From: Beijerinckiaceae bacterium
GTDB lineage: Bacteria; Pseudomonadota; Alphaproteobacteria; Rhizobiales; Beijerinckiaceae
NCBI GenBank assembly: GCA_030684835.1
Contig: JAUXWZ010000172.1
Coordinates: forward strand, 1 to 44,895
DNA: 44,895 nucleotides
Reading direction: 5' to 3'
The position numbers and the translations under genes were made by a program. Shown here piece by piece: positions 17,168 to 25,494 of the stretch (the stretch's first letter is position 1; the number at the start of each line of letters is the position of its first letter). The notes beneath the pieces were generated by a model. That model did not search any database. It was not told where the DNA came from and saw only the letters and a list, made by a program, of their open reading frames with translations.

Positions 17168-17614
17168 CTATGAGGGCGGCTTGCGATGCTTCAACGGCGA
17201 CAGACCCCAAAATGTAAATATTGTGAACCCGGCTATCGCTATAGCAACGTCATAACTACCGAGCCCTACTGCGGCTCCGATGGCGCCAGTGGCCCACAGG
17301 CCCGCTGCCGTCGCTGTCCCCTCGACTGCAGCACCCTGTTTGATGATCGCCCCGCCGCCAATGAAGCCAATGCCAGTGATCAGGCCTTCGATGATGCGGG
17401 CCTGAGCCTCAGGGTTACCGGCGGTGATCCCTTCCGTTGCCTGGACAAAGCCGCAACTCGCTAGCGCCACCAGGGGAAACGTTCGAAGCCCTGCGCTCCG
17501 CTCCTCGTGTTCTCGATCCCACCCGATCGGGAAGGCGAGGAGGTAGGCGAATGCGAGGGCAGCGAGATGCGGGATAACGCGAAAGTCTGCTAGTATTTGA
17601 TTGAGCAGTTCCAT
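17168..17614 (-). CDS. MgtC/SapB-family membrane protein
   Basis: 148 residues with four to five hydrophobic helices. The family core is clear: PIGWDREHEERSAGLRTFPLV and LITGIGFIGGGAIIK with the following GTATAAGLWATGAIGAAVGLG. MgtC-like proteins sit in the inner membrane and are linked to Mg2+ limitation and membrane potential/ATP synthase control; the short form here lacks the C-terminal ACT-like domain of Salmonella MgtC. The ATG directly abuts the TAA of the upstream amphi-Trp gene (TAAATG), so translation is coupled. Function beyond the family name is not shown by the sequence. Confidence 0.9.
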   Translation of the reverse strand: MELLNQILADFRVIPHLAALAFAYLLAFPIGWDREHEERSAGLRTFPLVALASCGFVQATEGITAGNPEAQARIIEGLITGIGFIGGGAIIKQGAAVEGTATAAGLWATGAIGAAVGLGSYDVAIAIAGFTIFTFWGLSPLKHRKPPS

Positions 17615-17851
17615 TTAGGAGCCCTGTTTTGCAAGGGGCCATGTGATCTGAAACTCAATTTCTTCCTCGTCCTCGCCACGTTCATGTTCTATGCTGTAAG
17701 AGGCGCGAACGGGGACGGACACTCTTTCACCAGCGATCTGAATTTCGAACCGCTTACCGTTTTCCAGTGCGTCAGCCAAACGTCGCAACTTCTCGATGAA
17801 CTGCGGGAGCGGGTAATCCTTCTCGATATCCCGCGTGAGTTTTTCCTTCAT
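17615..17851 (-). CDS. Amphi-Trp domain-containing protein
   Basis: 78 residues. The N-terminal helix (YPLPQFIEKLRRLADALENG) is followed by beta strands (FEIQIAGERVSVPV) and a Glu-rich strand ending in IEFQITW. This is the layout of the small amphi-Trp domain, with its C-terminal Trp. The function of the family is unknown. AGGAGC about eight nt before the ATG is a good ribosome site. It is directly coupled (zero spacing) to the downstream MgtC/SapB gene and follows the nhaR gene on the same strand by about 120 nt. Confidence 0.8.
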   Translation of the reverse strand: MKEKLTRDIEKDYPLPQFIEKLRRLADALENGKRFEIQIAGERVSVPVRASYSIEHERGEDEEEIEFQITWPLAKQGS

Positions 17852-17969
17852 TCATAGCTCCTACTTGATGCGGTTGAAATATTTGCAGCGGCCACGTGCA
17901 ACCTGGTTACCATAGCTTTGGTTCCCGTTACGCCTCGATGCCACCGAGTAACTAGCGGGTGTGATAAAT

Positions 17970-18899
17970 TCAGGTCCGTCGGCCATGCGCAGACAACCGC
18001 TTGTCGTCAACAAACAGATCAGTCTTCGATGCTTCGCTGATCGCAACGACGGCCGGATGGGTCAATTTGCGCTCAACGGAGATAGCGTAGTATTGCGCTG
18101 CGATCCTGTCGGGGCGGCCGATGATATCAGCTTCATATTGACTGCGAATTTCGTCGGCCAAGACTGTTGGAGCCGGGAAAATGCCAGCGCCCGCCTTGCC
18201 GAAAGCCTTCATCAACGCGGTGTCATCGAACTCCCCGACGATGAGCGGCTCGATTTGATGTTCGCTAAACCATCGCGTTAGCGCGCCCCGGACTGTTGCG
18301 CCATCGCTAGGGATCAGCACGGGTGCGCCGTGTAGAGACTGCGGAAAATCCTTCTTGTAGCGTTCGGCAAGCGCCCGCGCCGCAAAGAAGGCGATCGGTG
18401 TGCGCCCGAGAGGGTGGCTGTAGCCTTTCACCCCCAATTCGCCGGGCAGGGGCCGGTCGGCGATCACGAGATCGATTTTGTGGATGGCGAGCTCCGCGAA
18501 TAACCGATCAAGCTTGTCTTCCCGGCAGATCAGCCGCACGCGCGCAGCACAACTCAGTGCTGGAGAGAGCAAGCGGTAGGCGATCGACTTGGGAACGACA
18601 TCGGCGACCCCGACCCGGAAGAGCATGTCGCTGCCGCCAGGGCGGTTGCGCACCGTCTCCTCCAACTCTCTTCCGATCTGGAAGATCTCGTCGGCGTACG
18701 AAAGGGTCAACTGCCCGGCCGGGGTCGGCTCTAGCCGCCGCCCGACACGGCGGAACAACTCGGTTCCTAGCGATTTCTCCAGCGTGCCGATCTGGGCGCT
18801 GATTGTCTGCGGCGCCAGCCGCAACTGCTCGGCGGCGCGCGCAATACTGCCGGCCTTCGCGACCTTCCAAAAATAATGCAGCTGCTTGTAATTCAACAC
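17970..18899 (-). CDS. nhaR: LysR-type transcriptional regulator NhaR
   Basis: 309 residues from a GTG start. The N-terminal winged HTH (about residues 1-60) reads NYKQLHYFWKVAKAGSIARA, then APQTISAQI, which is the highly conserved NhaR opening. The LysR effector-binding domain follows (about 90-295), with LIPSDGATVRGALTRWF and GAGIFPAPTVL. NhaR activates Na+/H+ antiporter and related genes in response to sodium and alkaline pH in E. coli. No nhaA is in the window; neighbours are an amphi-Trp/MgtC pair downstream and terC on the other side. A 36-base motif lies just upstream and recurs near terC, a candidate binding site. Confidence 0.85.
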   Translation of the reverse strand: MLNYKQLHYFWKVAKAGSIARAAEQLRLAPQTISAQIGTLEKSLGTELFRRVGRRLEPTPAGQLTLSYADEIFQIGRELEETVRNRPGGSDMLFRVGVADVVPKSIAYRLLSPALSCAARVRLICREDKLDRLFAELAIHKIDLVIADRPLPGELGVKGYSHPLGRTPIAFFAARALAERYKKDFPQSLHGAPVLIPSDGATVRGALTRWFSEHQIEPLIVGEFDDTALMKAFGKAGAGIFPAPTVLADEIRSQYEADIIGRPDRIAAQYYAISVERKLTHPAVVAISEASKTDLFVDDKRLSAHGRRT

Positions 18900-18922
18900 G
18901 ACGGGACTATCCGATCATCAGT

Positions 18923-18958
18923 TTTTTTCGAGTGAAGCTCATTAATTATCTGATTTTT
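18923..18958 (-). promoter_or_regulatory. Candidate NhaR operator, copy 1 (nhaR promoter)
   Basis: Plus-strand layout TTTTTTCG, 17 nt containing TCATTAAT, ATCTG, then a T run. It lies 24-59 nt upstream of the nhaR GTG. The same arrangement occurs at 19469-19507. Autoregulation by a LysR protein at such a position would be typical. No experimental site is known to me. Confidence 0.35.
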
Positions 18959-19468
18959 ACGATATCAATCAAGCCTTATTCAGCGCGAAACCGGCGTGGA
19001 GGGACGTTGAGAATCGCGATTGAAGGGATTGGGTCAGGCGGTGATGCACAGAGCTTCGGGCTGCGTCCAAACAAGGAGGAGGAGGCATGGGACGGAACGA
19101 AGCGAGGCTAATGCATGGAGCGGCAGTGCCGGGGTACCGTTCGACTCGTGCACCAGTCGTCCGTTGCGACTTTCTAGCAGGCCGTCGCGAATCTCTCGCT
19201 GCCGTCTTGCACCCGAGTAACTATCATCAGCATACCCGCCTGTTAGTGGGCGGCGATGTAGAGCGCCTCATGGACACGCCTTAACGCGTCACTGCGGTCC
19301 AGTGCGTGCCCCATACTCTTGTGCGCGCCAGGCCCCTCGGCGGGGCATTCCACCAGCCAGCCGCTCGTTGGACGTAGAAGACCCTATTGAGCGCTCTCGG
19401 CCGCCAACCTGCCGTTTGCGCTCGCCGTCCCACTCGGAGGTGTCTTGCAGTGCGCTGCTATTCGCAGC

Positions 19469-19507
19469 TTTTTTCGATCAAAACACCATCATTAATCTGC
19501 TTTTTTT
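19469..19507. promoter_or_regulatory. Candidate NhaR operator, copy 2 (upstream of terC)
   Basis: TTTTTTCG at 19469-19476, 18 nt containing TCATTAAT, ATCTG at 19495-19499, then a T run. Order, orientation and almost the same spacing match the copy at the nhaR promoter. It lies about 330 nt before terC, immediately before the remnant frame at 19513. Surrounding sequence from 18964 to 19468 holds no convincing gene. Confidence 0.35.
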
Positions 19508-19512
19508 GATGA

Positions 19513-19761
19513 TCAACCAGGTTCAAATTCCGCACATGGTCGGGCACTGGTGGGGCGAGGATTTATGTTTGTAACGCAGGCGCCGGGCCCGGGAACAACG
19601 GACGCGGCTCCCCCGCCAACAGCATCAGGGCCGTCAACTATACGATCGCCCGCCATGTGGCACATCAGCTTCCCGACGGAGACAACATTGGCCGCGCACG
19701 AACCGTCGTACTGGGCCAGTCACTGCTGTCTCAAGCGCTCCGAAAAGGCCGGGCCTCGTAG
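19513..19761 (+). pseudogene. Unidentified coding remnant upstream of terC
   Basis: This frame is open from two stops at 19507-19512 to a TAG at 19759-19761 and contains a protein-like stretch (AVNYTIARHVAHQLPDGDNI, GRARTVVLGQSLL). After the TAG, a second protein-like stretch (MYRIRQVLADTAKVRVKYG) continues in another frame almost to the terC start. This suggests a frameshifted gene formerly preceding terC. There is no convincing start codon. The family was not recognised, so no function is offered. Confidence 0.35.
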
Positions 19762-19839
19762 GCGTCCAGCATAAGCGCAATGAGAGCATGTACCGCATTC
19801 GACAGGTGCTCGCAGACACCGCAAAAGTAAGGGTTAAAT

Positions 19840-20898
19840 ATGGAACTGTTTGGCGATTTTCTGACAAGTGATTTCCTTGGCAAATCCGTCTGGCTTTGGC
19901 TCGCCTTCCTAACAGTTGTCGGAGCGCTGCTCGCCTTCGACCTTGGCGTTCTTCACAAAGAGGACAAAGAGCTGGGTGTCGCGGAAAGCCTGCAGCTGTC
20001 GGTGTTCTATATCGGGGTCGCGCTCGCGTTCGGCGCCTGGCTTTGGTGGTCCATGGGACCCACCTCAGGCATGGAGTACTTCACGGGATACGCACTGGAA
20101 AAGGCACTTTCTATCGACAACGTCTTCGTTATCTCGCTTATCTTCGGCTACTTCGCAATTCCCGCCAAATACCAGTACCGGGCGCTGCTGTGGGGGATAG
20201 TTGCCGTGCTGGTCTTGCGCGGCATCATGATCGGCATCGGCGCGGCGCTCGTGCAGCAGTATGAATGGGTGCTCTACATCTTCGGCGCCTTCCTGATCGC
20301 TACAGGGATCAAGATGCTCGTCATGGGAGAGAGCGAGCAAGACGTGTCGAAAAATCCAATCGTGCGTTTCCTTTCCAGGCGAATGCGTGTCTCGGCAGAA
20401 TTGCACGGTTCACACTTCTTCATCCGTAAGCTCGATCCAGAGACAGGCAAGCTCGCGCGCTTCGCGACACCCCTGTTCCTCGCACTCGTCGTCATCAACA
20501 TCGCCGACCTCGTGTTCGCGATCGACTCGGTGCCGGCGATCTTCGCCATCACGACCGACACCTACATCGTGTTCACGGCCAATATCATGGCGATCCTCGG
20601 CCTCCGCGCTCTCTATTTTGCCCTTGCCGCCATGGTCCACCGCTTCGAGTATCTGAAGTACGCGCTCGCCATCGTGCTCGTCTTCATCGGTGCGAAGATC
20701 TTCTGGAACCAAATCGTCGGCAAGGCCGACCCCGCGATCTCGCTAGGGGTGACCTTGTCCCTCATCGCAGGCGGCGTCCTGTTCTCGCTATGGAAAACCC
20801 GTGTGGCGGACAGATCAAGCGCCTGCCACGGCCTGACAACTCCGCTCCCAGATATTACTGGAGCACGGCCCTCCACTCGCCCCCTAGGTGACGGTTAA
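19840..20898 (+). CDS. TerC/Alx-family integral membrane protein
   Basis: 352 residues with about eight to nine membrane helices. Family hallmarks are the acidic transmembrane motifs ALEKALSIDNVFV and NIADLVFAIDSVPAI, plus LFLALVVINI and the RALYFALAAMVHRF block. TerC/Alx proteins act in the inner membrane and are tied to Mn2+ efflux or metal homeostasis and to alkaline pH and tellurite phenotypes. The last 30 residues (from about 323, RSSACHG...) are Pro/Ser/Thr-rich and look like an added tail rather than a family segment. Upstream are a gene remnant and a motif shared with the nhaR promoter, which would fit NhaR-linked ion control. I looked for a yybP-ykoY Mn2+ riboswitch and did not see one. 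Confidence 0.9.
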   Translation: MELFGDFLTSDFLGKSVWLWLAFLTVVGALLAFDLGVLHKEDKELGVAESLQLSVFYIGVALAFGAWLWWSMGPTSGMEYFTGYALEKALSIDNVFVISLIFGYFAIPAKYQYRALLWGIVAVLVLRGIMIGIGAALVQQYEWVLYIFGAFLIATGIKMLVMGESEQDVSKNPIVRFLSRRMRVSAELHGSHFFIRKLDPETGKLARFATPLFLALVVINIADLVFAIDSVPAIFAITTDTYIVFTANIMAILGLRALYFALAAMVHRFEYLKYALAIVLVFIGAKIFWNQIVGKADPAISLGVTLSLIAGGVLFSLWKTRVADRSSACHGLTTPLPDITGARPSTRPLGDG

Positions 20899-21430
20899 TG
20901 ACCCTTGATGTCCGGTCTGCTCCGTCGCGCACGTCCCCTGCATTTTCCGCTGCCCCGCGCGGTCTATCGATACGACACCTCGCTGGCAGCAGCGGACTCC
21001 ACGGTAACCTGCAGGATGCCGGTGAGCGCGAACACTCCAGTCCATCACAGGTGAATGACATGATCGAAGTGAGCAATCTGTTGACCACCCGTGCTGTGGG
21101 GAGCCGAGGGCAGGTCAAAGCTGGAGGATGTCAGGGCGCCCCATGTACTTTTTGGCCATGTGATGTGGCCAATCACGAGACGTCCAGGACAAGCAATCGA
21201 CGCGCTGCAGCGCCGGCATCTTTCACGCGCCTCTTGCCCTTTAGCTCCACGCTCACGTTTTCGAGAAGGAAACTAGCCCTCGGTAGCCAGGACGCCGTGG
21301 CGTCTCTCGGCGATCCGCGTTTTACGGCCTGCCGCGAAATACCGATATAGTGCAGCTTATGAAATTCTCACGGCAGCCGTCAGAATTGCTACTGCAAGCA
21401 ATGCCTTCCCTTAAATCCGGAGCTCTCTAG
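20899..21430. other. Intergenic, no supported gene
   Basis: About 530 bases. Two overlapping frames (20898-21350 plus, 20855-21118 minus) have no domain and low-complexity, arginine/serine-rich translations typical of chance frames in GC-rich DNA. Confidence 0.5.
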
Positions 21431-22267
21431 ATGAAATTAGCCATTCTCGCGCCAATCCATACCTACCCCGATGGAAACGCAAATAAGTTTGCTCTCCACG
21501 TCGCTGCGGCCGCGCGCCACCTGGAGGCTGATGTTCATGCGCTCGTACTCAATAGCGATTTTCCGCGCGTCTCCAGTGCGCTTGGCAACATGCTGATGGA
21601 TGTGCCCGCGTTAATCGGTGGTGTGAAGGCAAAATGCCGGGAGCGTGGATTGGCGGTGATACAGGCCATGGAAACAGAGATCACGCAGCTTGGCATACCG
21701 TTGCGAACCACCCAAGTAGAATGCTTCCCGGGAGCGGCTGGAGAAGTTGTAAGCGGCTTCGCGCGTTACCACGATCTTGTGTTGATAGGCATCGGAGCCA
21801 GCGATGTCACACCGCAAGCGACCGCGGAGGCGGCTATCTTCGGATCAGGCAGACCAATTCTGTTGGTCCCGGAAGAAGCACCGCCCGCTACCTTTGGGCA
21901 TGTCATGATCGCCTGGGACGGTAGCCGGGTCGCAGCGCGTGCGGTATCTGACGCTCGTGATTTTCTGCAGCGTGCCCAAACCGTCACGATAGCGTCGGTT
22001 ACCGACGAAAAAGCACTTTCGGACAAAAATCTTGGCATTCGGTTGGCGGAGTATCTCTCGCGGCACGATATCCAGGCGACCGTCGCGAAAGTGCAGGGTC
22101 GGGGCCGCCCTATCGCGGAAACCGTGCAGGAGCATGCGCGGGAAATCGGCGCGGGTATGCTTGTCATGGGCGGCTTCGGTCATTCCCGTATGAGGGATTT
22201 TGTGCTGGGCGGCGCCACGAGCGGCATTTTGAAGGATCTGCGGCTTCCTGTATTGCTGTCTCACTAG
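21431..22267 (+). CDS. Universal stress protein (tandem UspA-like domains)
   Basis: 278 residues. The first half (about 1-145) is a degenerate Usp fold beginning KLAILAPIHTYPDGNAN. The second half (about 148-278) is a canonical UspA domain: strand GHVMIAWDGSRVAARAV and the nucleotide-binding signature LVMGGFGHSRMRDFVLGGAT, i.e. G-x2-G-x9-G(S/T). Two-domain Usp proteins are cytoplasmic and bind ATP; they help survive starvation, respiratory or oxidative stress. The ATG follows a weak GGAG (ccggagctctctag). It is monocistronic as far as visible. Confidence 0.9.
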   Translation: MKLAILAPIHTYPDGNANKFALHVAAAARHLEADVHALVLNSDFPRVSSALGNMLMDVPALIGGVKAKCRERGLAVIQAMETEITQLGIPLRTTQVECFPGAAGEVVSGFARYHDLVLIGIGASDVTPQATAEAAIFGSGRPILLVPEEAPPATFGHVMIAWDGSRVAARAVSDARDFLQRAQTVTIASVTDEKALSDKNLGIRLAEYLSRHDIQATVAKVQGRGRPIAETVQEHAREIGAGMLVMGGFGHSRMRDFVLGGATSGILKDLRLPVLLSH

Positions 22268-22718
22268 CGGCGTAAGGATGCTTGAACCACGTCGTGACCG
22301 ACGAGTTGGTGGCTGCTTAAGCGTTTGCTGGCGATGGCGAACCGCCTCGCTGTTCGGGAGGGCCGGATGCCAAGTATCAAAGCAGCCACTTTCGTCGAAC
22401 CTAATCGAATTGTACTTCATGAAAAGTCGATCCCGGATGTTGGGTCGAACTAACCGTGATGACGGAGGACGCATTATCTTCCTCGATCAATGGACGCCCC
22501 TGACCCTTTATCCGGCAAGATGCAAATCACGCTCTTCTCAGGCCACCCCCAACGATCACGTCCGTCCCCATCTCGATACGCATGTCCCTTCTCCAAAGCG
22601 ATCACGCTTTTCTTGCGAACGAAGCGTCCGCGACCGATCACGCCATCAAACTAGCGTTCTTTCCGTTGATGATCGCAGCGGATTGCGCATGTATCGGCTG
22701 CAACGAACGGAGTCGATC
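22268..22718. other. Intergenic, no supported gene
   Basis: About 450 bases. The frame of the following small gene is open through this stretch, but the translation has Arg/Ser-rich chance composition, so it is not counted as coding. Confidence 0.5.
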
Positions 22719-22952
22719 ATGCAAACTTCAGCGCGCACCGCCACAGACAACAGCAAGGCGTTCGCCGCCTTCATCGCCAAGAAGGCCGAGATCGACACCA
22801 TGCTCGCGCGCCTGACCGCGCTTAGCGAGAGTCATTTCAACATCGATCCGGAGCGCCTGTATCGGGGTCACGTCGGCGACCTCGAACACTACGCCAGCCT
22901 CCTGAAACGCATCACCGATAGCGCCTTTCGCGAGGGCGAAAACGCCCCGTAA
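22719..22952 (+). CDS. Small conserved-looking hypothetical protein
   Basis: 77 residues from the ATG at 22719, preceded by GGAG six nt upstream; the frame is open much further 5' but that part looks non-coding. The peptide is helical and charged (AFAAFIAKKAEIDTMLARLT, then HVGDLEHYASLLKRITDSAF). There is no signal peptide, Cys or recognisable motif. It may be a small stress-associated protein because it follows a Usp gene, but nothing in the sequence proves this. Confidence 0.65.
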   Translation: MQTSARTATDNSKAFAAFIAKKAEIDTMLARLTALSESHFNIDPERLYRGHVGDLEHYASLLKRITDSAFREGENAP

Positions 22953-23177
22953 CGCGCAAACATTCACTTGAGGCTCCGCCCCGTCCACATGCGGGACTCA
23001 GGGTCATAGCAGGACGGTGTAACCGCGATCCTGCGATGCCGAGAGGAGCTAATCATCACCAAACTAGTGTAACGTCCGAGAAGCTCGAAGGGCGCGGAAG
23101 GGTCTATCGACTTGCTTGAGCACGGACTGAATGGCCGCTGAACCACGACGCCGCTGAAGCGGCCCCCTTGAAGGAGA

Positions 23178-23199
23178 GTGCCGGGCTTACGCCCGGCAC
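23178..23199 (-). terminator. Hairpin 3' of the DUF1236 gene
   Basis: A perfect 9-bp stem, GTGCCGGGC, TTAC loop, GCCCGGCAC, lies nine nt past the stop codon at 23208. It has no U tract on the minus strand, so it is a probable transcript end or stabilising stem, not a textbook terminator. Confidence 0.5.
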
Positions 23200-23207
23200 T
23201 TGGTTCG

Positions 23208-23858
23208 TCAGATGTTCACGATGTAGACGACACGGTAGGTCTCGGGATGCACGATAAGATAGCGTGCGCCGACCCGAATAATTCGATAGCCCCGGAATTG
23301 CGGAACGATCTCGACGATCTCGGGTGGGAGAATAACGAGTTCGACCGTGCGCGGGATCGCCACGCCAACTGAGATGTTGGTTACGTTAAGCTGCGATTCC
23401 GACACAGTTCGGACATTGACCGTAGTGATCCGCTGCTTGAGCTGCGTTTGCTGTTCTGGCTTTAGATCGACCTTCGCCGTGTCAGCGGCGGGTTTTTCAC
23501 CAGGTTTGCTGGCGGAGTCGCCAGGCTTCGTTCCCGTCGTGGCGCTGGGCCTCGTCCCTGTGTCTGGCTTTGCGGTCGTGTCGGCTGGCTTGGTCCCCGT
23601 CGTGGCGCCCGGCTTTGTAGTGGTCTCGCCAGGCTTCGTGGTTGTGCTACGATCCCCTTCCATCCCAGTTCGTTCTTGCGCGCGACCCGACGGCTGCCCC
23701 TGGCCCTTTGGCGCGTCCTGCTGGTCTTTCTGCAGTCCCGGTGTCTGGCCCGTCTGCGGCGATGAGGGTGCCGTTTCACGCGCGCCTTGTGCGTGGGCAG
23801 CGCCCGCGAAGGCGATCATGGCGCTGATCGCCAGACCGCCAAGAAGCTGAGTTTTCAT
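23208..23858 (-). CDS. Secreted DUF1236-domain protein with Thr-Lys-Pro repeats
   Basis: 216 residues from the ATG at 23858; an in-frame start 18 codons earlier would mask the signal peptide. Residues 1-24 are a Sec signal (MKTQLLGG, hydrophobic core, AHA cleavage site). Residues about 25-130 are low-complexity with repeated TTKPG/TTGTKPGD units. Residues about 135-216 form a DUF1236-like domain ending with VILPPEIVEIVPQFRGYRII and a VDP-like HPET strand. It is predicted to be periplasmic or cell-surface. Function is unknown; many Hyphomicrobiales carry such proteins. On the minus strand a TGAAC-N16-CGTT (23897-23921), one base off the EcfG consensus, lies about 40 nt upstream. Confidence 0.85.
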   Translation of the reverse strand: MKTQLLGGLAISAMIAFAGAAHAQGARETAPSSPQTGQTPGLQKDQQDAPKGQGQPSGRAQERTGMEGDRSTTTKPGETTTKPGATTGTKPADTTAKPDTGTRPSATTGTKPGDSASKPGEKPAADTAKVDLKPEQQTQLKQRITTVNVRTVSESQLNVTNISVGVAIPRTVELVILPPEIVEIVPQFRGYRIIRVGARYLIVHPETYRVVYIVNI

Positions 23859-23896
23859 TTCGTATACTCCTGGTGGTGGAACGCTCCCCGCTAGAG

Positions 23897-23921
23897 AACG
23901 CGCGCGTCTCATTGAAGTTCA
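23897..23921 (-). promoter_or_regulatory. Weak EcfG-like promoter upstream of DUF1236 gene
   Basis: On the minus strand TGAAC, 16 nt, CGTT: one mismatch in the -35 (GGAAC expected). It is correctly placed about 40 nt before the ATG. One mismatch makes chance occurrence quite possible. Confidence 0.25.
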
Positions 23922-24218
23922 GGGTAACTTTACCGAGAAGGCGCATCGGGATTTCACCGCCCAGGCTTGCAGCGGAGACGAGCTCTGCAGGCGCTCCACT
24001 TCTTGCAACATTCGAAAAGCCTGACCCTCGTTCATCCTTCTCGGGGCCCTTCCCGGTTCGCAGTCGCATAAGCCCCCAGCTCGGTTCGTGGTGCCACTCG
24101 TTGCAGCGGTTGGTTCATCGTGTGGATGCTATTCAGGTGAATCTCGGCAGCTTCACGTTGCGACGCGCCGTCACACCAAGACCTCGACATGCCTCATGTA
24201 GGACTCGCAGCACGAACA

Positions 24219-24250
24219 AAAGGCGACCTCCATTGTGAAAGGCCGCCCTT
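24219..24250 (-). terminator. Terminator-like hairpin, copy 1
   Basis: The arms AAGGCGACCT and AGGCCGCCCTT pair. Read on the minus strand the mismatch becomes a G-U pair and the stem is followed by UUUUGUU. It shares arm sequence with the hairpin at 24338-24365. No minus-strand gene ends immediately to its right. The remainder of the 23859-24432 gap holds no supported gene. Confidence 0.5.
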
Positions 24251-24337
24251 TGAACGTTAGATGACAGAGCGTTGCAGGTCTCAACTTGCAGCAAGGGCAA
24301 AAGTTTCCTGGCGCGACAAGCCAGAGGCGCAACGAAA

Positions 24338-24365
24338 AAGGCGACCCACACTGATGGGCCGCCTT
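24338..24365 (-). terminator. Terminator-like hairpin, copy 2
   Basis: AAGGCGACCCA, CACTGA loop, TGGGCCGCCTT: eleven pairs with one mismatch on the plus strand, a G-U pair on the minus strand, where it is followed by UUUUUCGUU. This is the layout of an intrinsic terminator reading leftward. It lies about 70 nt before the small secreted-protein gene on the plus strand. Confidence 0.55.
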
Positions 24366-24432
24366 GGATTTCTAATTATCCTCAGGGGTTAGTATGCACG
24401 TTCCTGACATCGAAGAAAACACAGGTGATGTC

Positions 24433-24810
24433 ATGAAGAAACTTGCAACCATGCTTGCGCTTGGGGTGATTGCTGTTGGCGGCGTGTCGGCTCCATTCAA
24501 CGAGGCAGAGGCTTGGAACGGGCGCCGCGGAGCCTACATTGGCGCGGGCGTCGTTGGCTTGAAGGCGGGGGCGACCATCGCTAGTTCTGCCGCGCATTCC
24601 TACGGGTATCCTGCATACGTCTACCCCATATCATATGGTTATGGATACGGTTATGCTGAGCCTGTCTATTATGCACCGCGAGTAGTCCGGCACCGCTACG
24701 TCAATCAGCCGCGATACGTGGTTCGGCATCACTATACTCCCCGACATCGGATCATGCATCGCAACGAAGTCGTCCGTTACGCACGCCCCGTCCGCACGTA
24801 CCGGGGGTAG
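24433..24810 (+). CDS. Small secreted Tyr/His/Arg-rich protein
   Basis: 125 residues from the ATG at 24433; an ATG 13 codons earlier would place charged residues before the signal. A clear signal peptide (MKKLATMLALGVIAVGGV, cleavage near AEA) precedes a glycine/alanine stretch, a GYGYGYAEPVYY segment and a basic tail with many Tyr, His and Arg. Such short periplasmic or surface proteins are common in Hyphomicrobiales; the His/Tyr richness could bind metal or polysaccharide, which is speculation. A terminator-like stem lies at 24934-24960. Confidence 0.75.
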   Translation: MKKLATMLALGVIAVGGVSAPFNEAEAWNGRRGAYIGAGVVGLKAGATIASSAAHSYGYPAYVYPISYGYGYGYAEPVYYAPRVVRHRYVNQPRYVVRHHYTPRHRIMHRNEVVRYARPVRTYRG

Positions 24811-24933
24811 TGATCTTTGCGATCCGCCGGAGGAGACAAAATTGTCGGGTCACGCGGAAAGGTGGGGACGCACTGGACGCGTCTGCACTTGGCGCTAGAC
24901 AGAAAGTAAGCCCTGAGCCAACCCAAATTCCTC

Positions 24934-24960
24934 AAACCCTTGCTTAGGCCCGGGTTTTTT
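24934..24960 (+). terminator. Possible intrinsic terminator after the secreted-protein gene
   Basis: The arms AAACCC and GGGTTT enclose a 12-nt loop and end in a run of six T. The short stem makes it moderate. The rest of 24811-25302 (about 490 bases) holds no supported gene. Confidence 0.45.
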
Positions 24961-25302
24961 GATTCACTTCGAGAGGGTTCATCAAGTCGATCATCGGCTG
25001 GAGCCCGTGAAGATCAGAGCCCGCGAGCTCATTTGCGCTATTTATCCGATCACTCATATTATTCCGTCGCGAGCCGGCAAATCTCCATTTTGGCAAGGGT
25101 CAAGACCCCCATTTCGTCGACGTCGGAAAGTCGGCCCTGAAGCATGACGGATCTTGCCCCCAGCGGGCGCTCGCCGCTCGAAGCGATTTGCCAGATCGGA
25201 GGCACCGCACTTCGCGTGGATAGGAGCCGAAGTGCACAGTCGTCCAAGCCCTCTCAAGCGCGATGATCCACGCAATAGGTGACGAACGCTAACATTTGGG
25301 CA

Positions 25303-25494
25303 CTAGTCCGCTTTGTAAATGCAGCTCTCATACATCCGCATTACGAGCGCGACGAGATCATCCCGCGCCTGACTGATTTGCTGAAACTCGGGCAGGGTGA
25401 CATCCGCGGTAGCTTCGAATGCCCGGGCAAGGTCTACTACCGCTTGCCGCAGGGCTTCAATAGACTGCAACTGTGCATTTTCCTCTGGCGTCAT
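25303..25494 (-). CDS. Small hypothetical protein, second of a coupled pair
   Basis: 63 residues. It is a helical, acidic peptide (LRQAVVDLARAFEATADVTL, then ISQARDDLVALVMRMYESC). The ATG overlaps the TGA of the upstream small gene (ATGA), which supports real translation. No family is recognised; there is no membrane helix or signal. Confidence 0.5.
   Translation of the reverse strand: MTPEENAQLQSIEALRQAVVDLARAFEATADVTLPEFQQISQARDDLVALVMRMYESCIYKAD

Noticed and set aside
19520-19839. yybP-ykoY manganese riboswitch before terC
   Set aside because: The conserved core and paired elements were not found, and the stretch instead translates into protein-like fragments.
20898-21350. 150-codon plus-strand frame after terC
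   Set aside because: It has no ribosome site, Arg/Ser/Pro-rich chance composition and no recognisable family.
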